64,000 nucleotides of DNA from a virus: IMG/VR virus record IMGVR_UViG_3300034101_003424, positions 28,767-92,766 of that record; one strand, 5' to 3'. A program made the translations under genes and the position numbers. This document shows positions 51,587 through 60,000 of this stretch, piece by piece. Under the pieces are notes generated by a model. It searched no databases. It had not been told where the DNA came from and worked only from the letters and a program-made list of their open reading frames with translations. How positions within the stretch are numbered: position 1 is the stretch's first letter; every line of letters starts with the position of its first letter.

Positions 51587-51769
51587 TTAGTTATTATCTT
51601 TAAGAAACTTATACAATTCAAAGAACAGCAGGGAAGCCTCCTCCCGGGTTAGTACCATCTTTCCTTTCTGGTTAATGTAAGAGTGCACTACAAGAACCTT
51701 CTCATCAATGCCGGATCCTTCATGCACAGATACAACGGCCTGTTCGGTAAATTTTGTTTCGTAACTCAT
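51587..51769 (-). CDS. Hypothetical protein, 60 aa
   Basis: Not recognised. Small soluble protein ending one base before the epimerase ATG, so probably in one operon. Confidence 0.65.
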   Translation of the reverse strand: MSYETKFTEQAVVSVHEGSGIDEKVLVVHSYINQKGKMVLTREEASLLFFELYKFLKDNN

Positions 51770-51784
51770 GTTATTTTTTTGTGG

Positions 51785-52057
51785 TCAGGACAGGAATGGT
51801 TTATACACTATGTCTCCCTTGTCTTCTATAGAGAGCATTACATACACATCATCCTCACACCATGAAGCCCAACCATCGAACCAATCGTCCTTTGTGTAGT
51901 TAGTCCACTTAGCAGATCTATCTCTATTTATTTCATTTAAGACATCTTCTATACCCCATGTCAATTCTTCATTACTGTAACCATCCAAGACAACGAATAC
52001 AAAATCATTGACATTTCTGCCTGGTAAGAAGTCATCTACATACTTGAATATTGCCAT
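51785..52057 (-). CDS. Hypothetical protein, 90 aa
   Basis: Not recognised. Acidic, Trp-rich (DDWFDGWASWCEDD). Confidence 0.68.
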   Translation of the reverse strand: MAIFKYVDDFLPGRNVNDFVFVVLDGYSNEELTWGIEDVLNEINRDRSAKWTNYTKDDWFDGWASWCEDDVYVMLSIEDKGDIVYKPFLS

Positions 52058-52091
52058 TTCTTTTTTAGTTTTTTGCGGTGTTTAACAATTA

Positions 52092-52715
52092 TTATTTTTT
52101 ACAAGAAGTTAGAATTTCATGGCACAACTCTTCTGGAATTCTACTTCTTTCATAAGAACCTTTCCTTCCTTGAGTTCCCGTCTTTGAACCTCTAGGAGCA
52201 GGAGTATGGTGACAGTTCTTATTACCATTTTTACATATTGGTCTAGGAACCCAATCTTCGGAGTTAGTCCATATATCTGTAGGCTTCGCTCTGTCGTCTC
52301 CGTACTGGCAATACCATACTGTATGTCTTTTAAATCCTTGCATCCATGGCATCTTTCTTAACATGCCTCTTGGATTCTCTATGAAGAAAACCATGTTAGG
52401 ATTAATCTCTAACCATTCTTTTATCAATGATATGAAATGTTGGTTAGTGATGTCACACTCACCTGCATACTTACTCTTCGGATCTACGCCATTTCTGTGA
52501 GTAGATATAGCAGCGATAGTATAGGTTGTACAATCCGGGGATGCCCAAATAATATCCGGAACAAACGGAACATCTTCTTTCTTTAGTTTTGAAATGTCTA
52601 TCTGCAAATCAATGCCATCAAAGTTTTCCCAATCAACAGAGAATACGTTCATGTCTAACTGAGCAGCAGCTTTGCCAATAGACTTACTGCCTGCGAATAA
52701 TTCTAATACGTTCAT
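52092..52715 (-). CDS. Cytosine C5 methyltransferase-like protein, 207 aa
   Basis: LELFAGSKSIG (SAM motif I), ASPDCTTYT (motif IV with catalytic Cys) and FIENPRG (motif VI, ENP form) show a compact Dcm-like enzyme without a long target-recognition domain. Probably modifies phage DNA or competes with host restriction. Start at the ATG at 52715; the upstream codons are promoter sequence. Confidence 0.83.
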   Translation of the reverse strand: MNVLELFAGSKSIGKAAAQLDMNVFSVDWENFDGIDLQIDISKLKKEDVPFVPDIIWASPDCTTYTIAAISTHRNGVDPKSKYAGECDITNQHFISLIKEWLEINPNMVFFIENPRGMLRKMPWMQGFKRHTVWYCQYGDDRAKPTDIWTNSEDWVPRPICKNGNKNCHHTPAPRGSKTGTQGRKGSYERSRIPEELCHEILTSCKK

Positions 52716-52744
52716 TTTTTTTAGTTTAGTGGTAAAGAATATAG

Positions 52745-52787
52745 TGCAAAGATAAGGGGAATATTTAACATACCCAAACATTCCCCT
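52745..52787 (-). promoter_or_regulatory. Composite hairpin-promoter E1
   Basis: Arms GGGGAAT and ATTCCCC span the spacer between the -33 TTTG and the -7 TATCTTTGC. The RNA leader has ACCACTAAAC before the ATG. Confidence 0.65.
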
Positions 52788-52793
52788 AATTAT

Positions 52794-53189
52794 TTATTTA
52801 AAAAAATTAACCCATTCAAATATAGCGGTACACATTCCTATTGTATCCTTAGGTCTTGATATATACCACTCAAGTTTGTCATCATGTAACCAAGCATGGT
52901 AATACTCTAGTGATTTATCCGAAGACTTTCTGTGAATCATTTCCAAGTGATGCTCAAATCGGAAAAACTTTTTAGCAATCAATCCTTCTGTTTTGCTAAT
53001 GACTTCTACTAAGTACCCGTTGAAATGGTCTCTTGTTCCTCGGTCTTCCAAAGTTATTCTAACTACCTTATCATAGAAACTATTTTGAGCATAGATATTG
53101 AAGACTCCCTCTATATCGAACCATTCTATTCTACTGAATTCTGAACCCTTGAAAAATTCCTCATTAAATTTTTTGAAATACGTTTTCAT
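52794..53189 (-). CDS. Hypothetical protein, 131 aa
   Basis: Not recognised. Aromatic-rich alpha-beta protein (SRIEWFDIEGVFNIY). Confidence 0.72.
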   Translation of the reverse strand: MKTYFKKFNEEFFKGSEFSRIEWFDIEGVFNIYAQNSFYDKVVRITLEDRGTRDHFNGYLVEVISKTEGLIAKKFFRFEHHLEMIHRKSSDKSLEYYHAWLHDDKLEWYISRPKDTIGMCTAIFEWVNFFK

Positions 53190-53220
53190 TTTTTTGTTTT
53201 AAAGTGGTGAATAATATAGT

Positions 53221-53260
53221 GCAAAGATAGGGGTACCGGATTGAATATGCAATACCCCTA
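53221..53260 (-). promoter_or_regulatory. Composite hairpin-promoter E2
   Basis: TAGGGGTA/TACCCCTA arms around the spacer; -7 TATCTTTGC; leader with ACCACTTTAAAAC. Confidence 0.62.
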
Positions 53261-53274
53261 TCGTTAATGTTTTG

Positions 53275-53475
53275 TTAATTGTGATAAACGTTCGTTCCCC
53301 TCCTGGCTTCCTTGCTAATACTGTAAGAGCCGAAGTAATGCATCTTAGCCTTAGAGAGCAATCGTATGGCCTCTTTCTTGTTGTAAGCAGTAACACAAGC
53401 GGCACCGCAATAAAAGCCATTAGAATCAATCCTTGTGCCATTTAAGGTAGCTATCCATTCCTTACTATTTCTCAT
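53275..53475 (-). CDS. Hypothetical protein, 66 aa
   Basis: MRNSKEWIATLNGTRIDSNG with Cys residues in GFYCGAACVTA. Chosen over a longer reading frame that runs through the promoter element. Confidence 0.65.
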   Translation of the reverse strand: MRNSKEWIATLNGTRIDSNGFYCGAACVTAYNKKEAIRLLSKAKMHYFGSYSISKEARRGTNVYHN

Positions 53476-53482
53476 ATTACTT

Positions 53483-53749
53483 TTAGTTGTTTAAATGATT
53501 ATTCCAAATTAGCATGTCCTCTCTCAAGACATTATCTTCACTCGTATCGAACTCCTGGAATCCAAAATCATAATTCAACTTATGATTATCACATATCTCT
53601 AAAGTGGAATTAATTTTATCTAACTCCCACATTTCAAAATACGTATCACATTCGATTTCGTCAGGAGCAGATGTATCGTCACACCTTAAAAAGTATCCTA
53701 ACTTTAAGTTTAACTCGGACTCTTTTTTTATTATGAATTCTTTTAACAT
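53483..53749 (-). CDS. Hypothetical protein, 88 aa
   Basis: Not recognised. Acidic; closely packed with the genes on both sides (2-7 bases). Confidence 0.68.
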   Translation of the reverse strand: MLKEFIIKKESELNLKLGYFLRCDDTSAPDEIECDTYFEMWELDKINSTLEICDNHKLNYDFGFQEFDTSEDNVLREDMLIWNNHLNN

Positions 53750-53750
53750 G

Positions 53751-54044
53751 TTACTTTTTATAGTTGTTTAAAAATTCGGTGTACACATGGTCATACAATA
53801 CTTCATCGCAATCATCTAAAATATCCATGTCAACATTCTCTACAATCTTTAAAGTCAAAGCATCTAAGTCATCTATGATTGACTCAAATGAACCCATCAT
53901 GTGAGTAAATTCTAGTACAGATCTAGCATCACGTGTTCCAAGTTTTTCCGATGTCTCATCATCCTGGTTCATGATTTCATTACAGATGTTTGATACATGA
54001 TAGAAAACAATCTTGAATAAATAAGAACTTCTGTCAATGTTCAT
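53751..54044 (-). CDS. Hypothetical protein, 97 aa
   Basis: Not recognised. Acidic helical protein (MDILDDCDEVLYDHVY). Its leader has ACCATTAAAC, a variant of the common motif. Confidence 0.68.
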   Translation of the reverse strand: MNIDRSSYLFKIVFYHVSNICNEIMNQDDETSEKLGTRDARSVLEFTHMMGSFESIIDDLDALTLKIVENVDMDILDDCDEVLYDHVYTEFLNNYKK

Positions 54045-54070
54045 TTTTTTTTAGTTTAATGGTGAAGAAT

Positions 54071-54313
54071 TTAAAACAATATTATTCGAGCATCGCGTTC
54101 GGTTACATGGCCTACTTCTATTCCGATTTCAAGACCTCTCTCTAATGCATCTATAAGGTCTTGATAAGATTCACAGACATCGGTCTCGCTATCGTCATCA
54201 TATAGCGCATAGATAGAACCATCGAATAGACCCGACTGGTAAACTTCTTTAGCTTTGTCAGTAATCAATAGCCATACAAAGCCTTCAACAACTTTAATTT
54301 TTTGGTCGTACAT
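54071..54313 (-). CDS. Hypothetical protein, 80 aa
   Basis: Start at the ATG at 54313 (MYDQKIKVVEGFVWLLI) below a composite promoter. An alpha-beta protein with DDDSETDV. It may be an ArdA/anti-restriction-like small protein by size only; not recognised. Confidence 0.7.
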   Translation of the reverse strand: MYDQKIKVVEGFVWLLITDKAKEVYQSGLFDGSIYALYDDDSETDVCESYQDLIDALERGLEIGIEVGHVTERDARIILF

Positions 54314-54344
54314 TTTTTTTAAGTTTAGTGGTAAAGAATATAGT

Positions 54345-54383
54345 GCAAAGATAAGGGGGATATTTGAGAAAACCAAATCCCCC
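54345..54383 (-). promoter_or_regulatory. Composite hairpin-promoter E3
   Basis: Arms GGGGGATATTTG and CCAAATCCCCC; -33 TTTG, N20, TATCTTTGC; leader ACCACTAAAC. Confidence 0.65.
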
Positions 54384-54398
54384 TGTGTTAATGATTCC

Positions 54399-54638
54399 TT
54401 AATTTTCTACTTCATAGAAGATTGTCTCATCTGGAAAGTACCACTCAATTGCATCAGTAATTGCTAACGAGATTTGTTCCATGGTTGCTGCATTGGTAAG
54501 AGCCGTATTTAAAATCTTTTGAGCATCTTCATCGCTAGCCTTCATGTAGTTAGCTTGAACATCCTGGATATGCCATAGGTTGTCAACAAAGTAACCATGG
54601 TCTCTTAATACCTTTTTTGCATTTTCTACTGCGTCCAT
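54399..54638 (-). CDS. Conserved small phage protein, 79 aa
   Basis: DAVENAKKVLRDHGYFVDNL and NTALTNAATMEQI recur, from memory, in many phages of varied hosts. Function unknown. Acidic helical. Confidence 0.75.
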   Translation of the reverse strand: MDAVENAKKVLRDHGYFVDNLWHIQDVQANYMKASDEDAQKILNTALTNAATMEQISLAITDAIEWYFPDETIFYEVEN

Positions 54639-54670
54639 TTTTTTTTTAGTTTAGTGGTAAAGAATATAGT

Positions 54671-54708
54671 GCAAAGATAAGGGTACCGGATCTAATATGC
54701 AATACCCC
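54671..54708 (-). promoter_or_regulatory. Composite hairpin-promoter E4
   Basis: GGGTA/TACCC arms; -7 TATCTTTGC; leader ACCACTAAAC. Confidence 0.6.
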
Positions 54709-54732
54709 TATCGTTAATGTTTTGTTAATTTT

Positions 54733-54921
54733 TTACTCTTCGTGGATTGCCCTATAGATAGCTCTGCCGTCAAGAATTCGAGTCTTTGGTTTGAGGCCAT
54801 CATAGATTTCCCAGGCTTTAGCGAGAGAATTTGCGGTGCCAACTATTTGCTCACCCTTAAAGATGATATACTTCTCATCCTTCATTGGATCAGGTCTTTT
54901 TACTTCAGTTGCTTTGTTCAT
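54733..54921 (-). CDS. Hypothetical protein, 62 aa
   Basis: Not recognised. Small basic alpha-beta protein (YIIFKGEQIVGTANSLAKAW). Confidence 0.66.
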   Translation of the reverse strand: MNKATEVKRPDPMKDEKYIIFKGEQIVGTANSLAKAWEIYDGLKPKTRILDGRAIYRAIHEE

Positions 54922-54953
54922 TTTTTAGTTTTAAAGCGGTGATTAATTATAGT

Positions 54954-54995
54954 GCAAAGATAAGGGTATTGGATATACTATGCAATACCCTTATC
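54954..54995 (-). promoter_or_regulatory. Composite hairpin-promoter E5
   Basis: The longest perfect arms, GATAAGGGTATTG and CAATACCCTTATC (13 bp); the right end of the stem overlaps the -7 box. Leader ACCGCTTTAAAAC. Confidence 0.7.
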
Positions 54996-55007
54996 GTTAA
55001 TGTTATG

Positions 55008-55496
55008 TTAAAATGGTAAGTTAGTATTTAGAATGTTAAGACCCTCTTCTCTCTTCTGCTTGCATAAGTTTCTTAAGTATTTAGAACCTTGCTCAGTCTT
55101 TAACAAATCTTCTATTTTGGTACGCTTGCCGTTTACAATTACTTCAAACACCTTGTAGAAATTTTCTGTGCCAACACATACTCCTTTACTAAAATCCTTT
55201 TCTATCTTTTTCCAATTTTGTTTTTTTAACCAAGACTCAAATAGTTCGTCCACTACATTTTCTAAACTAGGACTACCTATATAATTTTCATTGTCAGGCA
55301 GAGTTTTACAATAATCCTCCATTTTGTCGTACAACTTTCCATGACCCGAACAATAACAGTCGGTATTTCCTCCATGTCCATCATTCCTACAGTACCCTAC
55401 TTTCTTTCCATCAAAGAAAATATCCGCTTCAAAGCAATTAGTCTCTTGTGAATTCCACTCAGAGAATTTAATACTCTTTAATTGAATCCTATCCAT
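55008..55496 (-). CDS. Hypothetical protein, 162 aa
   Basis: Not recognised. IFFDGKKVGYCRNDGHGGNT with several Cys and His residues in the first third (CRN, DCYCSGH) might bind zinc. Basic C-terminus. Confidence 0.72.
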   Translation of the reverse strand: MDRIQLKSIKFSEWNSQETNCFEADIFFDGKKVGYCRNDGHGGNTDCYCSGHGKLYDKMEDYCKTLPDNENYIGSPSLENVVDELFESWLKKQNWKKIEKDFSKGVCVGTENFYKVFEVIVNGKRTKIEDLLKTEQGSKYLRNLCKQKREEGLNILNTNLPF

Positions 55497-55527
55497 TTTT
55501 TTTTAGTTTATTGGTGAATAATATAAT

Positions 55528-55569
55528 GCAAAGATAAGGGTATCGGATATACTATGCAATACCCTTATC
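55528..55569 (-). promoter_or_regulatory. Composite hairpin-promoter E6
   Basis: GATAAGGGTAT/ATACCCTTATC arms; TTG, N20, TATCTTTGC; leader ACCAATAAAC. Confidence 0.67.
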
Positions 55570-55587
55570 GTTAATGTTATGTTAAAA

Positions 55588-56298
55588 TTACAAAGACCAT
55601 TGACTTGCCATAGCTTTAGCCATGCCTATGAATGTCTTACTTCTCATAGTTCTTCTTTCTTCCGATGACTTAGCATTTGAAAGAGCATCAGCATACCACT
55701 TAGGATGACTTTTACCGCTTTTGAAATACACTCTCTCACCCTCGCTTACTATATCTGTAGGCTCTAATTTAGGTAGATTTTTTAGCCACAAACAAGTTGT
55801 CTTTCTTGCCTCGTCGCCAAACATAAACGGTTGCACAATTTGGTCAGGTTTTCTGTAAGCAGATGATATGACACCAACAGGGTTTTCAATTGCAATCTTA
55901 TCAATAGGCGCATTAGCTATCCTTATGAAAAACTCAATAGCCTTTTCTCTATCTGCTGCTCTATCCGGATGTTTAGGATGTGGTCTTCTAGATTCAACCG
56001 GTAAGTCCTTATCTTCCGGATGGTAGTACCATTGCGCACCACTCACGGCCAAATAAGTACAAGGCGGATGTGCAATCATCATATCCCAATCTGCATTTAT
56101 ATTAACCGTTTCTCCATTTTGAAGAACACCGCCTTGATTCTTGATAATCTCAAAAACGTCATTGTTAAAATGCCATTCGGGATGTCCCCCACTACAAGGA
56201 AGAAGGTCGCAGCTAAATGCATTGTGTCCTAATAATCTCAATTCTCTAGTTAAAGCTTGGCTCTCTTCACAAGCTACTAACACATTTAATTTTTTCAT
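55588..56298 (-). CDS. Phage DNA cytosine methyltransferase-like protein, 236 aa
   Basis: VACEESQALTREL at the start, HPPCTYLAVSGAQW (PPC motif) and AIENPVGVISS (ENP) identify the widespread phage methylase-like family related to C5-cytosine methyltransferases. No clear target-recognition domain. Second such enzyme of the window. Confidence 0.83.
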   Translation of the reverse strand: MKKLNVLVACEESQALTRELRLLGHNAFSCDLLPCSGGHPEWHFNNDVFEIIKNQGGVLQNGETVNINADWDMMIAHPPCTYLAVSGAQWYYHPEDKDLPVESRRPHPKHPDRAADREKAIEFFIRIANAPIDKIAIENPVGVISSAYRKPDQIVQPFMFGDEARKTTCLWLKNLPKLEPTDIVSEGERVYFKSGKSHPKWYADALSNAKSSEERRTMRSKTFIGMAKAMASQWSL

Positions 56299-56327
56299 TT
56301 TTTAGTTTATGTGGTAAATAATATAGT

Positions 56328-56370
56328 GCAAAGATAAGGGGGATATTTGAGAAAGTCAATACCCCCCTAT
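56328..56370 (-). promoter_or_regulatory. Composite hairpin-promoter E7
   Basis: GGGGGATATTTGA and TCAATACCCCCC arms with a small mismatch; -7 TATCTTTGC; leader ACCACATAAAC. Confidence 0.6.
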
Positions 56371-56382
56371 GTTAATGATTCC

Positions 56383-56952
56383 TTAATTTTCCGCGGGGTT
56401 ATTCTCTCTATATATCCTAATCATTTCTTCCATATCTTCCTCAGTAACGTAGGGATAATCCTCCTTAATCTGCTCCTCACTTTCAATAAATCCATCTTCA
56501 ACATTCGTAATAAAATCATAGAAGAAATTCTCAGGGACTTCTTTATACTGGTATTCATTATAAGTCATATCCTCCCTACTTACTTCATCACCATTTACAT
56601 CAATCTCCACAATACCTGCAAAGTCACACCCCCCTTCCGAATATTCAATCCGTCCTTCCACTCCGTACTTCTTACATACTTTCTTAACAAATTCCGTACA
56701 TGGACTCCAAGCCGTTTCACAATTAAGGTAATCACATTCTTTCATGCTATGTCTAATGTCATCGTCCATCAGTACACTCCATTTAGTGCCGAACTCATCA
56801 CACCAATCATTGTAATCATATTCTTCTTTATAATCAGTCAATGCAGTAAATATACAATGACCGTCCTCAATACTGGCAACATCTTTTCTCAATGTTTCCA
56901 TAGCTTTTTCCGTACCTTCAAATGAGATACAATTAGAACACCAATTTGGCAT
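56383..56952 (-). CDS. DUF1281/Api92-like ferredoxin-fold protein, 189 aa
   Basis: Starts MPNWCSNCISFEGTEKA, the MPNWC-N signature of the Api92/YubB-like family. Continues WCDEFGTKWSV and SPCTEFVKKV. The domain has a ferredoxin-like fold and unknown function. The acidic C-terminal part (about 130-189) is extra. Confidence 0.82.
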   Translation of the reverse strand: MPNWCSNCISFEGTEKAMETLRKDVASIEDGHCIFTALTDYKEEYDYNDWCDEFGTKWSVLMDDDIRHSMKECDYLNCETAWSPCTEFVKKVCKKYGVEGRIEYSEGGCDFAGIVEIDVNGDEVSREDMTYNEYQYKEVPENFFYDFITNVEDGFIESEEQIKEDYPYVTEEDMEEMIRIYRENNPAEN

Positions 56953-57283
56953 AGTAGTTAAAATTTAATGTGGTTAATAATATGTCGCAAAGATAATAAC
57001 ATTCCATCTAATATCCTAATCCTAAAATGTTAAAGTCATGTTAAAATGAAATGTAGTAAAATGTAACTCATACCATATCTCATCTATTCCCCATCATCTA
57101 ATTGACATTGCAAAGATACATCCCATTTCTCTATTATCCTAATTTCAAATGTTAAAAAGATCTTAAAGAAATGTTAAAGTCATGTTAACGGATCCCCCTC
57201 ACATTACTGGCCATGCTAGAAAAGGGAAGCGGGAAAATTTACTCAGGCAAGGCTTTGCCTTGCCTGAGTAAAATTCACTAGCA
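56953..57283. other. Intergenic region with promoters and GTTAA repeats
   Basis: Minus-strand TATCTTTGC boxes at about 56990 and 57109, several GTTAAA repeats (57150-57190), and the R1 hairpin. No gene seen. Confidence 0.5.
57238..57272. repeat. Hairpin repeat R1
   Basis: Perfect 16-bp arms TTTACTCAGGCAAGGC and its complement around TTT, followed by ATTCACT. One of four dispersed copies (with R2, R3, R4). Confidence 0.75.
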
Positions 57284-57316
57284 ACAAAAAAACTCCCGAC
57301 ATCTACTGCCGGGAGC
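57284..57316 (-). terminator. Terminator of tRNA-like RNA 6
   Basis: CTCCCGGC...GTCGGGAG hairpin followed by TTTTTTTG on the minus strand. Directly before it lies GTTTAAGTGGT (57320-57330), as in the elements at 50.5 kb. Confidence 0.75.
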
Positions 57317-57346
57317 TAAACCACTTAAACATCTATTAACCTTTGG

Positions 57347-57454
57347 AAGTCAGGGTAGGAATCGAACCTACATGATAAGTAGTATAGTTGATTAAGCGAA
57401 AACGTACTTACTTATCTATTCACTTCTAGCGTCTACCATTTCGCCACCTGACTT
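57347..57454 (-). tRNA. tRNA-like RNA 6, expanded anticodon region
   Basis: 108 nt. Acceptor AAGTCAGG/CCTGACTT, D-arm GCGAAATGGTAGACGC and T-arm GTAGG-TTCGATT-CCTAC are perfect. Between D- and T-arms are 57 nt, containing an 8-bp stem GATAAGTA/TACTTATC or alternatively AAGTG/CGCTT with a 22-nt loop. No standard anticodon. Confidence 0.6.
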
Positions 57455-57463
57455 ATCATTTAC

Positions 57464-57679
57464 TTATTGATTATCTCCTTTTTTGTACGAGTGAAATATA
57501 TTACTAGATGGGTCATAATTAGTCTCGTTCTTATAAAAGAAAGCTGAGTTAATTATAGCGCTAATAAGTTCCTCTTCGGTCAAGTACACAAGTTCTGATG
57601 AATCAAACTCGTCTGAAAGTAATTCTTCTAAAGCCATTACTAGATCTTTTCTAGAAAGATTTTTTAGTTCTACTAACAT
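57464..57679 (-). CDS. Acidic hypothetical protein, 71 aa
   Basis: LSRKDLVMALEELLSDEFDS: a small acidic helical protein. Not recognised. Leader with ACCACTTTAAAA. Confidence 0.66.
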   Translation of the reverse strand: MLVELKNLSRKDLVMALEELLSDEFDSSELVYLTEEELISAIINSAFFYKNETNYDPSSNIFHSYKKGDNQ

Positions 57680-57710
57680 TTTTTTATTTTAAAGTGGTGA
57701 TTAATTTTTT

Positions 57711-57749
57711 ACAAAGATGAGGGGTATTGGATATACTATGCAATACCCC
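57711..57749 (-). promoter_or_regulatory. Composite hairpin-promoter E8
   Basis: GGGGTATTG/CAATACCCC arms; the -7 box is CATCTTTG, a weaker form. Confidence 0.55.
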
Positions 57750-57757
57750 TATCATTA

Positions 57758-57979
57758 CTATTTACACTTCTTACTTTTAGGTAAACGATTCACAGTTGCT
57801 AATCTCGCGTTAATCTTTTCAATAATTTCCTCATAGCTTTCTTTGACCTCAAATCCTCCGTTGTTATTCCATCCTACAACGTATGCTCCTTTTGCTGTAG
57901 ATACGACTCGTTGCAAAAGACTTACATTACCAATAAATTTATCACCGTTACTTGAACTAGTTAACTCAATAAAAAACAT
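57758..57979 (-). CDS. Hypothetical protein, 73 aa
   Basis: Not recognised. MFFIELTSSSNGDKFIGNVS start; basic tail. Confidence 0.66.
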   Translation of the reverse strand: MFFIELTSSSNGDKFIGNVSLLQRVVSTAKGAYVVGWNNNGGFEVKESYEEIIEKINARLATVNRLPKSKKCK

Positions 57980-58012
57980 AATTTTAAAATTTAAAGTGGT
58001 TATTAATATGAT

Positions 58013-58054
58013 GCAAAGATAAGGGTATCGGATATAATATGCAATACCCTTATC
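58013..58054 (-). promoter_or_regulatory. Composite hairpin-promoter E9
   Basis: GATAAGGGTAT/ATACCCTTATC arms; -7 TATCTTTGC; leader ACCACTTTAAA. Confidence 0.67.
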
Positions 58055-58066
58055 GTTAATGTTTTG

Positions 58067-58627
58067 TTAAGAATAATAGAGTAGTGTTCTCTCTTGACTT
58101 CTTCGTTCTGTGATGTCCTTTATATCCCTTTCTAAAATATGAAGCTTGATTACATCTTGCCCTAATTCAATGACTTGAGAAACAGATTCTAAAGGATATG
58201 TAATAAAAGACCCATGTTCCAACCAACCTTTACCTATCTGAATAGACCCTGTAAAATTGCAAGATAACCTTCTTCCACAACTTTCAAAAGGAGCGGCAAA
58301 AGATATTTTTATATACCCTCTACCATGACCAAATTTTATAAATTCACTAATCCCGTTAGAATATAAAGTGATTTCATAATTTCCTCCACGAGCTAACCAA
58401 GAATACAGATTGTTGTAACCGTTAACTTCAAAATAGGGTAAATCTAATGCATCCAAAACATTGCATAGTTCACCATAATAACTAAGCACAAGTTGTTTGA
58501 ATCTTTTAACAACTTCTTGATTGTGAGAATCTATATCTCTTACATTCTGATTTGACTCTTGAATCAGAGTTGACAAATTAAATCCAGACAAATCAATATT
58601 GCCTTTGGTAGCTTTTAGTTCAAACAT
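58067..58627 (-). CDS. Hypothetical protein, 186 aa
   Basis: Not recognised. Alpha-beta protein with GRGYIKISFAAPFESCGRRL and a long C-terminal helix (VIELGQDVIKLHILERDIKD). Confidence 0.72.
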   Translation of the reverse strand: MFELKATKGNIDLSGFNLSTLIQESNQNVRDIDSHNQEVVKRFKQLVLSYYGELCNVLDALDLPYFEVNGYNNLYSWLARGGNYEITLYSNGISEFIKFGHGRGYIKISFAAPFESCGRRLSCNFTGSIQIGKGWLEHGSFITYPLESVSQVIELGQDVIKLHILERDIKDITERRSQERTLLYYS

Positions 58628-58658
58628 GATAAATTAATTTAGTGGTTTAAAATATGTT

Positions 58659-58700
58659 GCAAAGATAAGGGCATCGGATATAATATGCAACACCCTTATC
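58659..58700 (-). promoter_or_regulatory. Composite hairpin-promoter E10
   Basis: GATAAGGG/CCCTTATC arms; -7 TATCTTTGC; leader ACCACTAAAT. Confidence 0.62.
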
Positions 58701-58731
58701 GTTAATGTTTTGTTAATTTTCCGCGGGGATC

Positions 58732-59142
58732 TTAAACTTTATATCCTCCCATTCTTGCAGCATCCGGAATCAAATCAATACACAATTTATAATCAACCGA
58801 AACAATGTAAGAAACATCTCTATCATCTATATCTTCTCCCAGGAAAGTCCAATTAGGAGCAACCTTAGGATTATACTTAATTTTAAAATCAGACTCTTTA
58901 ACAAAATCAGAATGTCTAATCTCTAAATCATTACATAAAATCCATGCACATACAACCTTAGTACTTTCTCCATTGAAGATCTTAGTAGCCATTTTCTTAT
59001 TATTCCTTAACGTGCATTCTCTCATGATTAATTGAACATCACATGGATTGTAATATGTGACAACTCCATCACTACCAATGACTCTCCATTTCATATAATT
59101 TTCTCCACGTTGTAAAGAGAATCTAACTTTAATCCTTTTCAT
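58732..59142 (-). CDS. Hypothetical protein, 136 aa
   Basis: Not recognised. Start at the ATG at 59142 (MKRIKVRFSLQRGENYMKWR); beta-rich with a PNWTFLGEDIDDRDV segment. Confidence 0.72.
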   Translation of the reverse strand: MKRIKVRFSLQRGENYMKWRVIGSDGVVTYYNPCDVQLIMRECTLRNNKKMATKIFNGESTKVVCAWILCNDLEIRHSDFVKESDFKIKYNPKVAPNWTFLGEDIDDRDVSYIVSVDYKLCIDLIPDAARMGGYKV

Positions 59143-59173
59143 GTTTTTCAATTTAAGTGGTTATTAATATGAT

Positions 59174-59213
59174 GCAAAGATAGGGGGGATTTTTGAGAAA
59201 GTCAATCCCCCCA
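59174..59213 (-). promoter_or_regulatory. Composite hairpin-promoter E11
   Basis: GGGGGGATT/AATCCCCCC arms; -7 TATCTTTGC; leader ACCACTTAAAT. Confidence 0.65.
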
Positions 59214-59228
59214 TGTGTTAATGTTATG

Positions 59229-59936
59229 TTAATGGATTACATTGTAAATATTCTTAGCTTTCTTTCCACCTTCGCACAACCCACATTTAGCGCAGCTTAC
59301 TTGCTTCTCCTTTGCTATGGTTGGCGCTGATGGACAAAGTATAGCACCTTCAACCTCACTGGCATTGTAAGACCTAAAACCAAGGCCTTCGGCTAATTTT
59401 ACATCAAAGATATTGTGCGTACTTGCCATTAGGTATTTTGCATATTGCTTATTCTCTGGTTTGTGCCATTGGTGAGTATAGCCCGAAACCTTGCCAACCA
59501 AAGGCCTTATTTGTTCTAGCAATTCAAAAGGTAATAAGGTAGGCTCCCCATACGTTCCCATGCGAGCAAAGGATATCTTAACCTTTTTTGTGACGTTCGT
59601 AATTTGTTCCATTACGCCTTCCGTTCCTTCCGGAATTAATCCGTTATCCAAACGCTTTTTTAAGGCTTTTAATTTTGCTATTAATCCCCAAGCTAAAGAT
59701 CCGTTCGCATGGGTATAGCAACCGCCTGACTTTCCACCGTTTGCATTATAAGAGAACTTACAATCAAAGCATACCTTAGAGTCATTTTTTAGGGTAGCCT
59801 CATTAACCTGGTCAATAGAAAAATGATAGGTTTGTAGGATAATTTCGCCTTTTTGAGCGAGCTTAGGAGTGGCGCTAGGCTTGATATCTATGCAATGGAT
59901 AACGTCACCTAATCTAAAATTAATTTGCTTAAGCAT
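59229..59936 (-). CDS. Cys-rich phage protein, 235 aa
   Basis: Start at the ATG at 59936. VCFDCKFSYNANGGKSGGCYTH and a C-terminal ILCPSA...SCAKCGLCEGGKK supply CxxC and CxxCxxC clusters that could bind zinc or an iron-sulfur centre. I recall similar proteins in Bacteroidota phages, without a known function. Confidence 0.75.
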   Translation of the reverse strand: MLKQINFRLGDVIHCIDIKPSATPKLAQKGEIILQTYHFSIDQVNEATLKNDSKVCFDCKFSYNANGGKSGGCYTHANGSLAWGLIAKLKALKKRLDNGLIPEGTEGVMEQITNVTKKVKISFARMGTYGEPTLLPFELLEQIRPLVGKVSGYTHQWHKPENKQYAKYLMASTHNIFDVKLAEGLGFRSYNASEVEGAILCPSAPTIAKEKQVSCAKCGLCEGGKKAKNIYNVIH

Positions 59937-60000
59937 AACTTGTGTATTTAAGTGGTAAAGAATATGTCGCAAAGATAAAGAGTATTTTTCTATTTTCCAA

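Noticed and set aside
53199-53441. 80-codon minus frame beginning MAQGLILMAF
   Set aside because: It runs through composite promoter E2; the overlapping 66-codon frame at 53275-53475 fits the gene spacing better.
56347-56925. 192-codon plus frame
   Set aside because: Antisense to the Api92-like gene; highly hydrophobic composition is a by-product.
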